DNA from: Sutcliffiella horikoshii
GTDB lineage: Bacteria > Bacillota > Bacilli > Bacillales > Bacillaceae_I
Reading direction: 5' to 3'
Assembly (NCBI RefSeq): GCF_019931755.1
Contig: NZ_CP082918.1
Span: forward strand, 1,282,001 to 1,346,000
Length of the DNA: 64,000 bases
The position numbers were made by a program, and so were the translations under genes. The notes beneath the pieces were generated by a model. The model was not told the DNA's origin. It ran no database searches and saw only the letters and a list, made by a program, of their open reading frames with translations. Position 1 is the first letter of the stretch. Each line of letters begins with the position of its first letter. Below, in pieces: positions 1-7,474 of the stretch.

Positions 1-944
1 ATTTCTGCAAGTACCACATAAGCAGAGATGGAAGGTTCAAATTTTGCCGCCTTCTTATCTGAAAAATGCGGCCTGTCCACTTCCTTTACAAGTTCTGGAT
101 ATGCGACAAGAAGATCTGCATTCATGACAACTGTATCGGCAGGAAAGCGTGCCCCGTCTTCTGTTGATACAGAAACAGCCTGTTTGTTCTTGACTTCCAT
201 ACTGGTAACCTTGCAATTAGTATGGATTATAACTCCGAGCTTCTTTGCGAGTTTCTCGAATCCTTCTGCAATTATTGTGTTACCGCCTTTTGTATAGTAG
301 ACACCTTCTACAAGCTCCAAATAAGCGATAAGGCCAAAAGTTGCAGGAGAGACATAGGGAGAGGAGCCGATATAGGTGGCATATCGGTCGAGTGCTTGTA
401 TGACAAAAGGGTTAGTGAAATACTTTCGGTGAAAACGATGCAAGGACTGTAACGGACGCACCTTGCTGAAGGAATATCCTAACCCTGGTGAGAGATAATC
501 CGCAGTGGAGGTAAAGGTCCTCCGGAAAAACTGACTTTCTCCCATCTTATACAAGCGCGTGACTTCCTCCAAATAAGAAGGATAATTCTTGGCACCTGCC
601 GGGTCGAGCGTTGCCAGCTGGTCCAGCATTTTGTCTCTATCAGAACTGAAGTCAAAAACAGCCCCATCTGGTGAAAAATTACGAGTATGGGAAGGGAGTT
701 TAATAAATTCAAAGTACGAATCGGGATTTTCCCCTGTTTGAGAAATAACTTCCCTGAATACATGTGGCATCGTAATCGTATTCGGTCCAAAATCAAAAGA
801 TGCCTCTCCCAATTGAACAGGCATCAGCTTTCCACCTAAGTGGTTGTTCTTTTCCAATAATGTTACAGTGAATCCCTTGGCAGCAAGACTGATTGCGGCA
901 GACAATCCACCAAGGCCTCCACCTATGACAACGACATTTTTCAT
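1..944 (-). CDS. carotenoid desaturase/oxygenase of the CrtI/CrtN/CrtP family, 3' part missing
   Basis: FAD-dependent oxidoreductase, probably acting on a C30 carotenoid (diapophytoene desaturase or diaponeurosporene oxidase type). The frame stays open from the ATG at 944 to the window edge (about 314 residues; full-length relatives have about 500), so the C-terminus is outside. The N-terminus carries the Rossmann dinucleotide motif GGGLGGL at residues 8-14 with an acidic residue (E31) closing the beta-alpha-beta fold, then a GGK segment typical of phytoene desaturases. The start overlaps the stop of the upstream glycosyltransferase as ATGA, indicating translational coupling. Whether it desaturates or oxidises a terminal methyl group (CrtN versus CrtP) cannot be decided from this part; the CrtQ-like neighbour favours an oxidase. 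The family call is firm, the substrate is inferred. Confidence 0.85.
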   Translation of the reverse strand, partial: MKNVVVIGGGLGGLSAAISLAAKGFTVTLLEKNNHLGGKLMPVQLGEASFDFGPNTITMPHVFREVISQTGENPDSYFEFIKLPSHTRNFSPDGAVFDFSSDRDKMLDQLATLDPAGAKNYPSYLEEVTRLYKMGESQFFRRTFTSTADYLSPGLGYSFSKVRPLQSLHRFHRKYFTNPFVIQALDRYATYIGSSPYVSPATFGLIAYLELVEGVYYTKGGNTIIAEGFEKLAKKLGVIIHTNCKVTSMEVKNKQAVSVSTEDGARFPADTVVMNADLLVAYPELVKEVDRPHFSDKKAAKFEPSISAYVVLAE

Positions 945-2050
945 TTATAGGCACGACCCTTCCAAATATAATGTTGTTTTCTCCAAGATTTCCACATGGA
1001 AGCGTGCAGAATGACTAAGAATGCCAAAGCGCTAAACGGCATGAAAAGAAATAAATATGCTAGCTGTCCCGTCCGAAGATCAATATAAAGCTTTTGCATC
1101 CATACTAGTAGCAGAGGCACCAGAAACCAAACTCCATATATAGGAGAAAGAATTGCAAAGAAAAGAGGAGAAATATAAAACAAGCTGTAAAACAATGTTA
1201 AGCCCATCGCCATTAAAGGGGACTTTCCAATGCCGATATAAATATTTTTCAAAAATCCATTCCAGACTTCTTGATTGGTTTCATACATATGACAGGTAAC
1301 ATAAGGGGTGGCATTTATTAATTTCACTTGGAATCCGTGTTCCTTCATCACCCTGGCGAGGTGGACATCTTCCACAATGCTGGATTTTACGGAGAAATGG
1401 CCCTCTACAAAATCATAGGCGCTTCTTTCAAACAACATGAACGCTCCGTGAGCTGCACTAGCAGGCTTAAAGGAGCTGTAATTAGCCAATGCAAGGGGAA
1501 GATGAAGCCAGATAACAAAATGTTGCATTGGTACCACTAGCTTACTTAGCCAACTTGTAACCGGAAACCTTGGGAAACCCGTAACCAACCCGACTTTCTC
1601 GTTTTTGAAAAAAGGAAGCATGCTTTCTATGGTATTCTTTTGCAGTCTTGCATCCGCATCTAAAAATAACAAATAATCTCCGTTGGCTGCATGGGAAAGC
1701 TGATAGCAGGCATGCACTTTTCCTGCCCAGCCCTTTTTCAAAGGAGCCCCTTGCAGGATAGAGAAACGGCTATCTTTTTTAGTGGAATCTACCGCCAAGG
1801 AATAGGTGGAGTCCGAAGAATGATCATCCAATAAGATGAATTCTAAATTCGAGTATGTGAGTTTCTTAAAATTTTCGATTAAATCGAGGACGTTCCGCTC
1901 TTCATCGCGCATTGGTACCAGAATCGATACAAGCGGTGCCATAGAAGTTTTTATTGGTTTTGGATAAGCAGGATAAAACAATCCGTTGATGATAATCCAG
2001 AGGAAAGACAATAATAACCCGCCAGAAAGCAAGATAGTGAATGACTCCAT
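941..2050 (-). CDS. membrane-bound family 2 glycosyltransferase, CrtQ-like
   Basis: Inverting GT2 glycosyltransferase of 369 residues. An N-terminal membrane segment (about 5-27) precedes the GT-A domain with DDHSSD at 75-80 and the metal-binding DADARL at 131-136; three or four hydrophobic segments fill the C-terminal third (about 280-355). This layout matches CrtQ of Staphylococcus, which puts glucose on diaponeurosporenoate. The ATG at 2050 has the ribosome site AAGGAGG eight bases upstream. It lies between an acyltransferase and a carotenoid desaturase/oxygenase, so the likely job is glycosylating a carotenoid acid in the membrane. The fold is certain and the acceptor is inferred from neighbours. 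Confidence 0.8.
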   Translation of the reverse strand: MESFTILLSGGLLLSFLWIIINGLFYPAYPKPIKTSMAPLVSILVPMRDEERNVLDLIENFKKLTYSNLEFILLDDHSSDSTYSLAVDSTKKDSRFSILQGAPLKKGWAGKVHACYQLSHAANGDYLLFLDADARLQKNTIESMLPFFKNEKVGLVTGFPRFPVTSWLSKLVVPMQHFVIWLHLPLALANYSSFKPASAAHGAFMLFERSAYDFVEGHFSVKSSIVEDVHLARVMKEHGFQVKLINATPYVTCHMYETNQEVWNGFLKNIYIGIGKSPLMAMGLTLFYSLFYISPLFFAILSPIYGVWFLVPLLLVWMQKLYIDLRTGQLAYLFLFMPFSALAFLVILHASMWKSWRKQHYIWKGRAYK

Positions 2051-2078
2051 AACTGTTTTCCTCCTTCAAAGTCCATAC

Positions 2079-2744
2079 CTATAGTAAAGATTGATAATGG
2101 CTTGTTGTTTGTTGTATTACATCATGCTTCACTTTATCCAGCAGAATGGTATAGTGATCCTCTAATGATTGGTTTTTTTCTTTTGAAGAGGTTCCTGCCA
2201 GTTGAGAATAATAGACAGGTTCTTCTAATTTAATATATACTGCAGGCTTGCGTTCACCAGTGAAAGTATAGTAAAGGCATACTGGAACAATCGGGATATC
2301 AGTATTCTTGGTGATGTGCACGGCTCCTGGGAGGAAACCGAGTGGACGAATCTCAAGGTGTCGCTCATCTCCCTGCGGGAACAGCCACAAGGTTTTTGCG
2401 TCTTTTAATCTTTCTTTTGCATAATTCATAGAGCGGACAATGTCCTTAGGATTTTCTCTGTTGACCGAAAATGCACCAATTTTACGAAAGAAAGGGAACT
2501 CCCGAATTCCCTTTTCATGCATCATCACATAACTCTCCTGTTTGGTAACAACTTGATTCAAATGGAAAACAACCAATGCATCCCACCATGTACTGTGATT
2601 GACAATATACAAGGCTGGGGAAGGGGGAAGGCTCACATGCTCACCCTGTGCATAATAGACTCCTTTAAAATGATATCTGAGAAAACGTTTATTAAATTGG
2701 TGAAAAAAATAATCAAACCGTTTGCTTTTTTTTGCTGGAATCAT
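2079..2744 (-). CDS. PlsC-like acyltransferase of the carotenoid cluster
   Basis: 221-residue member of the lysophospholipid acyltransferase (PlsC/AGPAT) family. It has the catalytic HX4D motif as NHSTWWD at residues 49-55 and the acceptor-binding block FPQGDER at 122-128. The start overlaps the 3' end of the preceding CruF-family gene by 32 bases, so the two are co-transcribed. Inside a carotenoid operon it probably acylates the sugar of a glycosylated carotenoid, the role of CrtO in staphyloxanthin synthesis, although CrtO belongs to another family. A general role in phospholipid synthesis cannot be excluded. Confidence 0.75.
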   Translation of the reverse strand: MIPAKKSKRFDYFFHQFNKRFLRYHFKGVYYAQGEHVSLPPSPALYIVNHSTWWDALVVFHLNQVVTKQESYVMMHEKGIREFPFFRKIGAFSVNRENPKDIVRSMNYAKERLKDAKTLWLFPQGDERHLEIRPLGFLPGAVHITKNTDIPIVPVCLYYTFTGERKPAVYIKLEEPVYYSQLAGTSSKEKNQSLEDHYTILLDKVKHDVIQQTTSHYQSLL

Positions 2745-3504
2745 GTAGGAACTCCTTTGATTTCAGTGTAGCCAAATATAATAAAAGTGTTGGAATAATG
2801 GTGACAATCAATGCCAGATATAGCTTTGCGGTTAAAGCAATCATACAGAACATCCCGATCATTAAACCGTACAATACATACATATTCCTCTCCCAGTAGT
2901 GATTTTCCTTTGGAGAAATATTTTTCGAGCCTAATAAAATGACCAGGTGAAACAATAAGGAGAGTCCGAACCAGCTGTAAAAGTTAAACATAGGAATGTC
3001 GTAATAAAAGCTCGTTCCTTCCCAAATCCAATACTCCTTTGCTATAAAAGCAACAGGATCAATGATAAGATCCAGTACCACAGTTGCAAAAGCGGCAAGG
3101 ATTGCTTTTGTGAGGACAGACGCATTTGGAATCACTCTGTTTGCCAGCACATGTGACGTGGAAATGACCAATACCCATGCAAAGCCAATTGTGATAGGAA
3201 CATCAAATAACTTCGGTCCGAAATAGGAATTATAATAATAGTCGCCAAAAAGAAAGCCATATTTTACGCCAAAATGCTCAGCAGCCATTGCTGTAAAAAA
3301 GACGAGAAATGTAAAGAAAACTCCGATAGCGCGGTAATTTTTAATAAAATATATAGCCCCTAGGGTTCCGGCGGTGACGAGAAAAACGACATTCGCCCAT
3401 TCCAGCCAAGGAGGCAAAAGATCAAAAGTCAATAACACGACCCCACATATGTACCATACGATAAAAAAACGGACAATCAATTTTTCCCACATATTAATCT
3501 TCAA
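2713..3504 (-). CDS. carotenoid biosynthesis membrane protein, CruF family (DUF422)
   Basis: Integral membrane protein of about 263 residues with seven or eight hydrophobic segments. It resembles the CruF/carotenoid synthesis family: the pattern EHFGVKYGFLFGDY (about residues 80-95) and the conserved DPVA (about 150) are recognisable. CruF proteins hydrate the psi end of carotenoids. The start is not certain. A GTG at 3513, TTGs at 3507 and 3504 and an ATG at 3492 are all in frame; AGAGGTG ends six bases before the TTG at 3504, which I therefore prefer. It is the first gene of the minus-strand carotenoid operon, just after the amtB terminator. Confidence 0.75.
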   Translation of the reverse strand: MKINMWEKLIVRFFIVWYICGVVLLTFDLLPPWLEWANVVFLVTAGTLGAIYFIKNYRAIGVFFTFLVFFTAMAAEHFGVKYGFLFGDYYYNSYFGPKLFDVPITIGFAWVLVISTSHVLANRVIPNASVLTKAILAAFATVVLDLIIDPVAFIAKEYWIWEGTSFYYDIPMFNFYSWFGLSLLFHLVILLGSKNISPKENHYWERNMYVLYGLMIGMFCMIALTAKLYLALIVTIIPTLLLYLATLKSKEFLHDSSKKKQTV

Positions 3505-3569
3505 CAATATCACCTCTAGGAGGAATTATAGCATTATAGTTTAATGATTGTATAGGTTTTGTATACATG

Positions 3570-3608
3570 AAAAAGCGATTCAGTGGGCTTAGCCATGAAT
3601 CGCTTTTT
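3570..3608. terminator. terminator of glnK-amtB
   Basis: A 13-bp perfect inverted repeat (AAAAAGCGATTCA and its complement) encloses a 13-base loop and has T-rich flanks on both sides. It lies 38 bases past the amtB stop and upstream of the carotenoid operon. It should end minus-strand amtB transcripts and insulate the carotenoid genes. Confidence 0.85.
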
Positions 3609-3645
3609 ACTATCTATTAATCATAATAGGCGAAGAAGGGACGGT

Positions 3646-5025
3646 TTAAACTTCCTTGGCTTTACGTTTTTGTGTAGTTCCGCCTAAATTGTTCAAACGA
3701 TGAACTAAACCAGTACCGAATTCCGGTGCAGAGCTATTATCAGAAAAGACCGATTCTCTAAGCTCATAAGCAGAAGAACCATGCTCTGCAAAATCAAGTC
3801 CGGAAATCTCTTCTTCCTTCGTAACACGAATACTAGTAAAGCGGGTAACAATGAATAGAAATAAGCCAACAGAACCGACTGTCCATGCTGTAACGGCCAG
3901 TATGCCGATTGCTTGAATGCCTAATTGGGAAACTCCGCCGCCGTAAAATAATCCCGTTGAAGTGGAGAATAAACCTACAGCAAGGGTTCCCCAAATGCCG
4001 CAAACGCCATGAACCGCAATGGCACCAACCGGATCATCAATCTTTGCTTTACGATCGATGAAGGTAACTGCCTCGACTAAAAGAACCCCTGCAACCAATC
4101 CAATAATGATGGCACCAATTGGAGATACATCTCCTGTTCCTGCTGTGATACCAACTAACCCGGCTAGGGCACCGTTCAACGTTAAGGAAGCATCAATACG
4201 CTGATAACGTAATTGCGTATAGAATGCAGAAGCCAGTACTCCGGCAGATGCAGATAGTAAAGTGGTCGTGATGACATGTGGAATCAAGGAAGGATCTGCA
4301 GCTAAGGTGCTACCGCCATTAAATCCAAACCAACCAAACCAAAGGATGAATACACCAAGTGCCCCAAGTGGGATGTTGTGACCAGAAATGACATTAACTT
4401 TGCCGTTTGTGTATTTTCCAAGACGTGCTCCTAAGAATTTTACAGCTACAATAGCACCAAGTGCACCGGTGAGATGGACGACTGTAGAGCCTGCAAAATC
4501 AGTAAATCCTAGCTCTGATAACCATCCGCCACCCCATACCCAGTGACCAACAATCGGATAGATCAGTGCTGTCATGGCAACGGTTAATAAAATATAACTA
4601 GATAGCTTCATGCGCTCTGCGACTGCCCCGGAGATGATAGTGGCGCAAGTTGCCGCGAACATTGCTTGGAAAACGAAGAAACCTATTTGATCTTCGTGCC
4701 CAGTAAGGAAAAATCCATCAAGTCCTGTAAAACCCCCGATTGAACTGCCGAACATAAGAGCATAACCTATTGCTAAATAAAGAACGGAGGCAATGGATAT
4801 AGTCAGGAAATTCTTCATTAAAATATTCAGTGCATTTTTAGAACGAGTAAATCCTGATTCCACCATCGCAAATCCTGCATGCATAAAAAATACTAAAAGA
4901 GCTGCTACCATAATCCAGACCATATCAAGAGAGACGCTTAAACCTTCAACCGTAGGTGCTTGCGCATGAGCTGTAGAACTGACCAATAATCCGCCTGTAA
5001 CGAGTAATCCAATTTTCTTCTTCAA
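3646..5025 (-). CDS. amtB: ammonium transporter AmtB/NrgA
   Basis: Amt-family ammonium channel of about 459 residues. A cleavable signal-like N-terminus ending AHAQA is followed by eleven membrane helices, with typical Amt blocks such as GFAMVESGF near residue 55, WFGWFGFNGGS and AVHGVCGIWGTLAVG carrying the pore histidine region. An ATG at 5034 touches the AAAGG ribosome site directly, so the TTG at 5025, three codons in, is the better-spaced start and gives a cleaner signal peptide. It sits 17-25 bases behind glnK in one operon; GlnK would plug the channel when nitrogen is plentiful. Expression is probably controlled by TnrA or GlnR through the boxes upstream of glnK. Confidence 0.95.
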   Translation of the reverse strand: MKKKIGLLVTGGLLVSSTAHAQAPTVEGLSVSLDMVWIMVAALLVFFMHAGFAMVESGFTRSKNALNILMKNFLTISIASVLYLAIGYALMFGSSIGGFTGLDGFFLTGHEDQIGFFVFQAMFAATCATIISGAVAERMKLSSYILLTVAMTALIYPIVGHWVWGGGWLSELGFTDFAGSTVVHLTGALGAIVAVKFLGARLGKYTNGKVNVISGHNIPLGALGVFILWFGWFGFNGGSTLAADPSLIPHVITTTLLSASAGVLASAFYTQLRYQRIDASLTLNGALAGLVGITAGTGDVSPIGAIIIGLVAGVLLVEAVTFIDRKAKIDDPVGAIAVHGVCGIWGTLAVGLFSTSTGLFYGGGVSQLGIQAIGILAVTAWTVGSVGLFLFIVTRFTSIRVTKEEEISGLDFAEHGSSAYELRESVFSDNSSAPEFGTGLVHRLNNLGGTTQKRKAKEV

Positions 5026-5050
5026 ATTTATCATCCTTTCTTAATTGAGA

Positions 5051-5392
5051 TTAAATGATGGCAAGCTTTCCGTTTTCTCCTGTGCGGATCCTGATGGCAT
5101 CTTCAACTGGGTAGATGAAAATCTTTCCGTCCCCGACTGTATTGGTAGAGCATATTTCTTGAATGATTTGTACGATTTCATCTACGTATTCTGATTCCAC
5201 AACCATTTCCACCTTTACTTTAGGCAAAAGCTTTATTTCGAACGTGTTTCCTCTAAAAAGACCTTGTTGGCCTTTTTGCTGTCCGCAACCTGCTACTTCT
5301 GAGACGGTTAAACCGTTGATTCCGACTTCTTCCAGTTTTTCACGAAGAGCGCGGAAAGTTTCCGGTCTAACGATGGCTTCCACTTTTTTCAT
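5051..5392 (-). CDS. glnK: nitrogen regulatory PII protein GlnK/NrgB
   Basis: PII signal protein of 113 residues that binds ATP/ADP and 2-oxoglutarate and docks on AmtB. It shows the PII core with LPKVKVEMVV at 56-65 after the T-loop. The T-loop residue uridylylated in enterics (Tyr51) is Phe51 here (sequence GNTFEIK), so regulation by uridylylation is not expected; Bacillus lacks that pathway. The ATG at 5392 is preferred over the TTG at 5395 because AAAGGAG lies at better distance. The order is glnK then amtB, the reverse of B. subtilis nrgA-nrgB. Confidence 0.93.
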   Translation of the reverse strand: MKKVEAIVRPETFRALREKLEEVGINGLTVSEVAGCGQQKGQQGLFRGNTFEIKLLPKVKVEMVVESEYVDEIVQIIQEICSTNTVGDGKIFIYPVEDAIRIRTGENGKLAII

Positions 5393-5414
5393 CAATATCT
5401 CTCCTTTAAGTTAA

Positions 5415-5431
5415 TGTTATGTTTCCTAACA
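5415..5431. promoter_or_regulatory. TnrA/GlnR box, proximal (glnK leader)
   Basis: TGTTATGTTTCCTAACA is a perfect match to the TnrA/GlnR consensus TGTNAN7TNACA. It lies 23 bases upstream of the glnK start and downstream of the predicted start of transcription, a position more suited to repression, for example by GlnR. Confidence 0.7.
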
Positions 5432-5483
5432 TCAGTAGTTATGTTTTATATCATATTCTATAATTATGCAGCGCGCAATAGGA

Positions 5484-5512
5484 ATTATCAAAAAATTCAG
5501 TCGAAAGCGCTT
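5484..5512 (-). promoter_or_regulatory. predicted glnK-amtB promoter
   Basis: On the minus strand GATAAT (5489 to 5484) matches the sigma-A -10 element in five of six positions. The corresponding -35 region (AAGCGC) is poor, as expected for an activator-dependent promoter. Transcription would begin near 5477. A second possibility is TATGAT nearer the gene with a 17-base spacer to TTGCGC. AGCGC at the -35 also lies in a cre-like sequence with two mismatches. Confidence 0.45.
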
Positions 5513-5519
5513 ACTAGTT

Positions 5520-5536
5520 TGTAAGGAAATCTTACA
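5520..5536. promoter_or_regulatory. TnrA box, distal (glnK activation site)
   Basis: TGTAAGGAAATCTTACA matches TGTNAN7TNACA perfectly. Its centre is about 51 bases upstream of the start predicted from GATAAT. TnrA activates B. subtilis nrgAB from a site in nearly the same place, so this is probably the activating box for nitrogen limitation. Confidence 0.75.
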
Positions 5537-5562
5537 TACGGATAAGTTTAGGTGATGAAATG

Positions 5563-5592
5563 AAAAAAAGCCCCCCAATTGGAGGACTTTTT
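5563..5592. terminator. probable terminator between the glnK promoter and the repeats
   Basis: A-run, CCCCCC, AATT, GGAGG and T-run form a short imperfect hairpin flanked by A and T tracts. It could end transcripts reading out of the MATE gene or the repeats toward glnK, or in the plus direction. Confidence 0.4.
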
Positions 5593-5617
5593 AAAAGATA
5601 AGATTATATATAACTTT

Positions 5618-5761
5618 GTTGATTTCCGTTCCAAGCGCTTCGCTTGCCTGCGGGCGGTCCGTGAGCCTCCTCAGGCTTTCGCCTTCCGGGGTCTCACCTG
5701 TCCCTTCCTCCCGCGGGCGTCTGCGCGCCTTCTACTCCAATCAACAAGGTGACTTCATTCA
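5618..5761 (+). repeat. dispersed GC-rich repeat, type 1, copy A
   Basis: About 130 bp, much richer in GC than its surroundings, with ends GTTGAT and ATCAAC in inverted orientation. The core reads CGCTTCGCTTGCCTGCGGGC, then CCTTCCGGGGTCTCACCTGT, then CCTCCCGCGGGCGTCTGCGC. It is nearly identical to 16973-17115, including the flank AAGGTGACTTCATTCA outside the terminal repeat, and to 44658-44780 in the opposite orientation. It encodes nothing plausible. The family and mobility are unknown; it resembles MITE or REP-like intergenic repeats of Bacillus. Confidence 0.85.
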
Positions 5762-5832
5762 GCTAATGGTTTGTGAAAATTCATCTAACTGAGTTAATTA
5801 TAAAAGTATTAACATCTCGTGCTTGTAATTCT

Positions 5833-5965
5833 CAGCTGTGGATTGGAGCAAATGGCGGAGACTCCAGCGGGGGAGTAACGGTAGATTGAGAACCCGCACC
5901 GAAGTGAGTAGGCTCAAGCACCGTCCCGCGGAAAGCGAAGCTATTTGCGGAAAGGAACAGCGGTA
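5833..5965 (-). repeat. dispersed GC-rich repeat, type 2, copy D
   Basis: A GC-rich block read on the minus strand as CTTCGCTTTCCGCGGG, then CTTGAGCCTACTC, a TGCGGGTTCTCA segment, and TTTGCTCCAATCCACAGCT at its end. The same arrangement with substitutions occurs at 22668-22793. It is related in layout to the type 1 repeats but clearly a separate subfamily. It shares the 410-base glnK-MATE intergenic region with copy A; nothing else was seen there. Confidence 0.7.
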
Positions 5966-6003
5966 ATAACAGATTAACTATGATTTTTTAGTAAATAAAA
6001 ACT

Positions 6004-7356
6004 TTACGATGCTTTTTCGTGGACGAAGGATTTGGTTACCCAAATGCGGGATTTCCAGCGATATAGCATGATAATGCCACGCAACCACTCATCTAAGATC
6101 ATGGCAATCCACACTCCGACTAAACCAAATCCAAAATGAATGCCAAGCACATAGGAAACAGTAACACTAACACCCCACATCGATAAGATCCCAATATAAA
6201 CAGGAAATCTTACATCACCTGCTGCACGCAAGGCATTGATTACAACCAAGTTGAATGAACGCCCCGGTTCCAATATCACGGTAAATAGAATCAGTGTACC
6301 TCCAAGTGCAATAATATCCGGGTTATCTGTAAAGAACCCCAAAAGTGTATCAGAGAAAAACGCGATCGGAATAGCAGTCAAAATAGAAATCAAGATGGCA
6401 AGGCGCAAGCTTTTTATACAGCGTTTGTAAGCCTCTTCTATTTTCCCTGCCCCAATTTGATGACCAATCATTATTTGTGTACCCTGACTGATAGCAACAC
6501 TGAATAAGAAGATAAACATCATCAAACTTTGAGCATATACCTTTGTTGTCAATGCTTCTGTACCTATCATGACAATGAAATAGGTAATAACAATTTGAGA
6601 GGTATTATAGGACAAATGCTCTCCAGCTGATGGGATGCCTATTTTTAATAAATTTTTCAAATGGCTTACAGGCAGGCGGAACATCTTCTTAAATGGTAAA
6701 GGTTCTTCAATTCTTTTGAAAAGAAGAATGGTAATGACAATTAAACCTAATGCACGGCTTGTTACAGTGGATATTGCTACTCCTTCCACACCAAGGACTG
6801 GGATGCCGAACGGACCAAAAATAAACAAATAATTTCCGATAACATTGAGAATATTCATACCAATGGTTACATACATGGCATCTCTGGTAAACCCATAGCT
6901 TCTGATGGTTGCACCCATCGTAATGACGAGAGCCTGAACAAACGAGAAGATCCCAACCATTTTCAGATAAGAATCTGCCTCTGTTAAGAGTTCAGGTGGG
7001 AGATCCATCAATAATAAAAGCTTGGAACTGAAAAAGAATACTAAAATACTGATGGCTACACTAAAAATTAAATTTGCGCCGATAGAGACAACAGTAACTT
7101 CTGCTGCAGTTTCTCTGTTTTTTGATCCAAGATACTGTGCAACCAGAATTGTCGTACCTGTTGCGATGAAACCAAACATGACAATCAGCATAAACAAGAT
7201 TTGATTGGCTACCCCGACGGCTGCAACGGAGTCATCTGAATACTGACTCAACATTAATATATCTGCATTCCCCATTAGCATGTGAAGAAGAACTTCAATA
7301 AATATCGGCCATGTTAAGGCGAAAAGGGTGAGTTTCTTTGTATTTGTTTCTTTCAT
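6004..7356 (-). CDS. MATE family multidrug/sodium antiporter
   Basis: 450-residue MATE transporter with about twelve hydrophobic helices arranged as two related halves; the PGRSFNLVVINALRAAGDVRFPV stretch (near residue 375) is typical of NorM/DinF-type MATE proteins. It would export cationic compounds driven by H+ or Na+. The ATG at 7356 has AAAGGAGT eight bases upstream. It is divergent from an AraC-type regulator, which may control it. The substrate cannot be told from sequence. Confidence 0.9.
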   Translation of the reverse strand: MKETNTKKLTLFALTWPIFIEVLLHMLMGNADILMLSQYSDDSVAAVGVANQILFMLIVMFGFIATGTTILVAQYLGSKNRETAAEVTVVSIGANLIFSVAISILVFFFSSKLLLLMDLPPELLTEADSYLKMVGIFSFVQALVITMGATIRSYGFTRDAMYVTIGMNILNVIGNYLFIFGPFGIPVLGVEGVAISTVTSRALGLIVITILLFKRIEEPLPFKKMFRLPVSHLKNLLKIGIPSAGEHLSYNTSQIVITYFIVMIGTEALTTKVYAQSLMMFIFLFSVAISQGTQIMIGHQIGAGKIEEAYKRCIKSLRLAILISILTAIPIAFFSDTLLGFFTDNPDIIALGGTLILFTVILEPGRSFNLVVINALRAAGDVRFPVYIGILSMWGVSVTVSYVLGIHFGFGLVGVWIAMILDEWLRGIIMLYRWKSRIWVTKSFVHEKAS

Positions 7357-7474
7357 TAATTTACTCCTTTTGATGATTCCGACATAAAACCATTCCTAGT
7401 TTAAACGCATTTCATTATAATAGAAAGAGATGATTTCGATACTTATTGGATTTTTACGACTTGAGGTGTAAGGA

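Noticed and set aside
479..796. 105-codon minus-strand frame inside the first gene
   Set aside because: It lies in another frame of the carotenoid desaturase gene, whose own frame is open from 944 to the window edge with family motifs.
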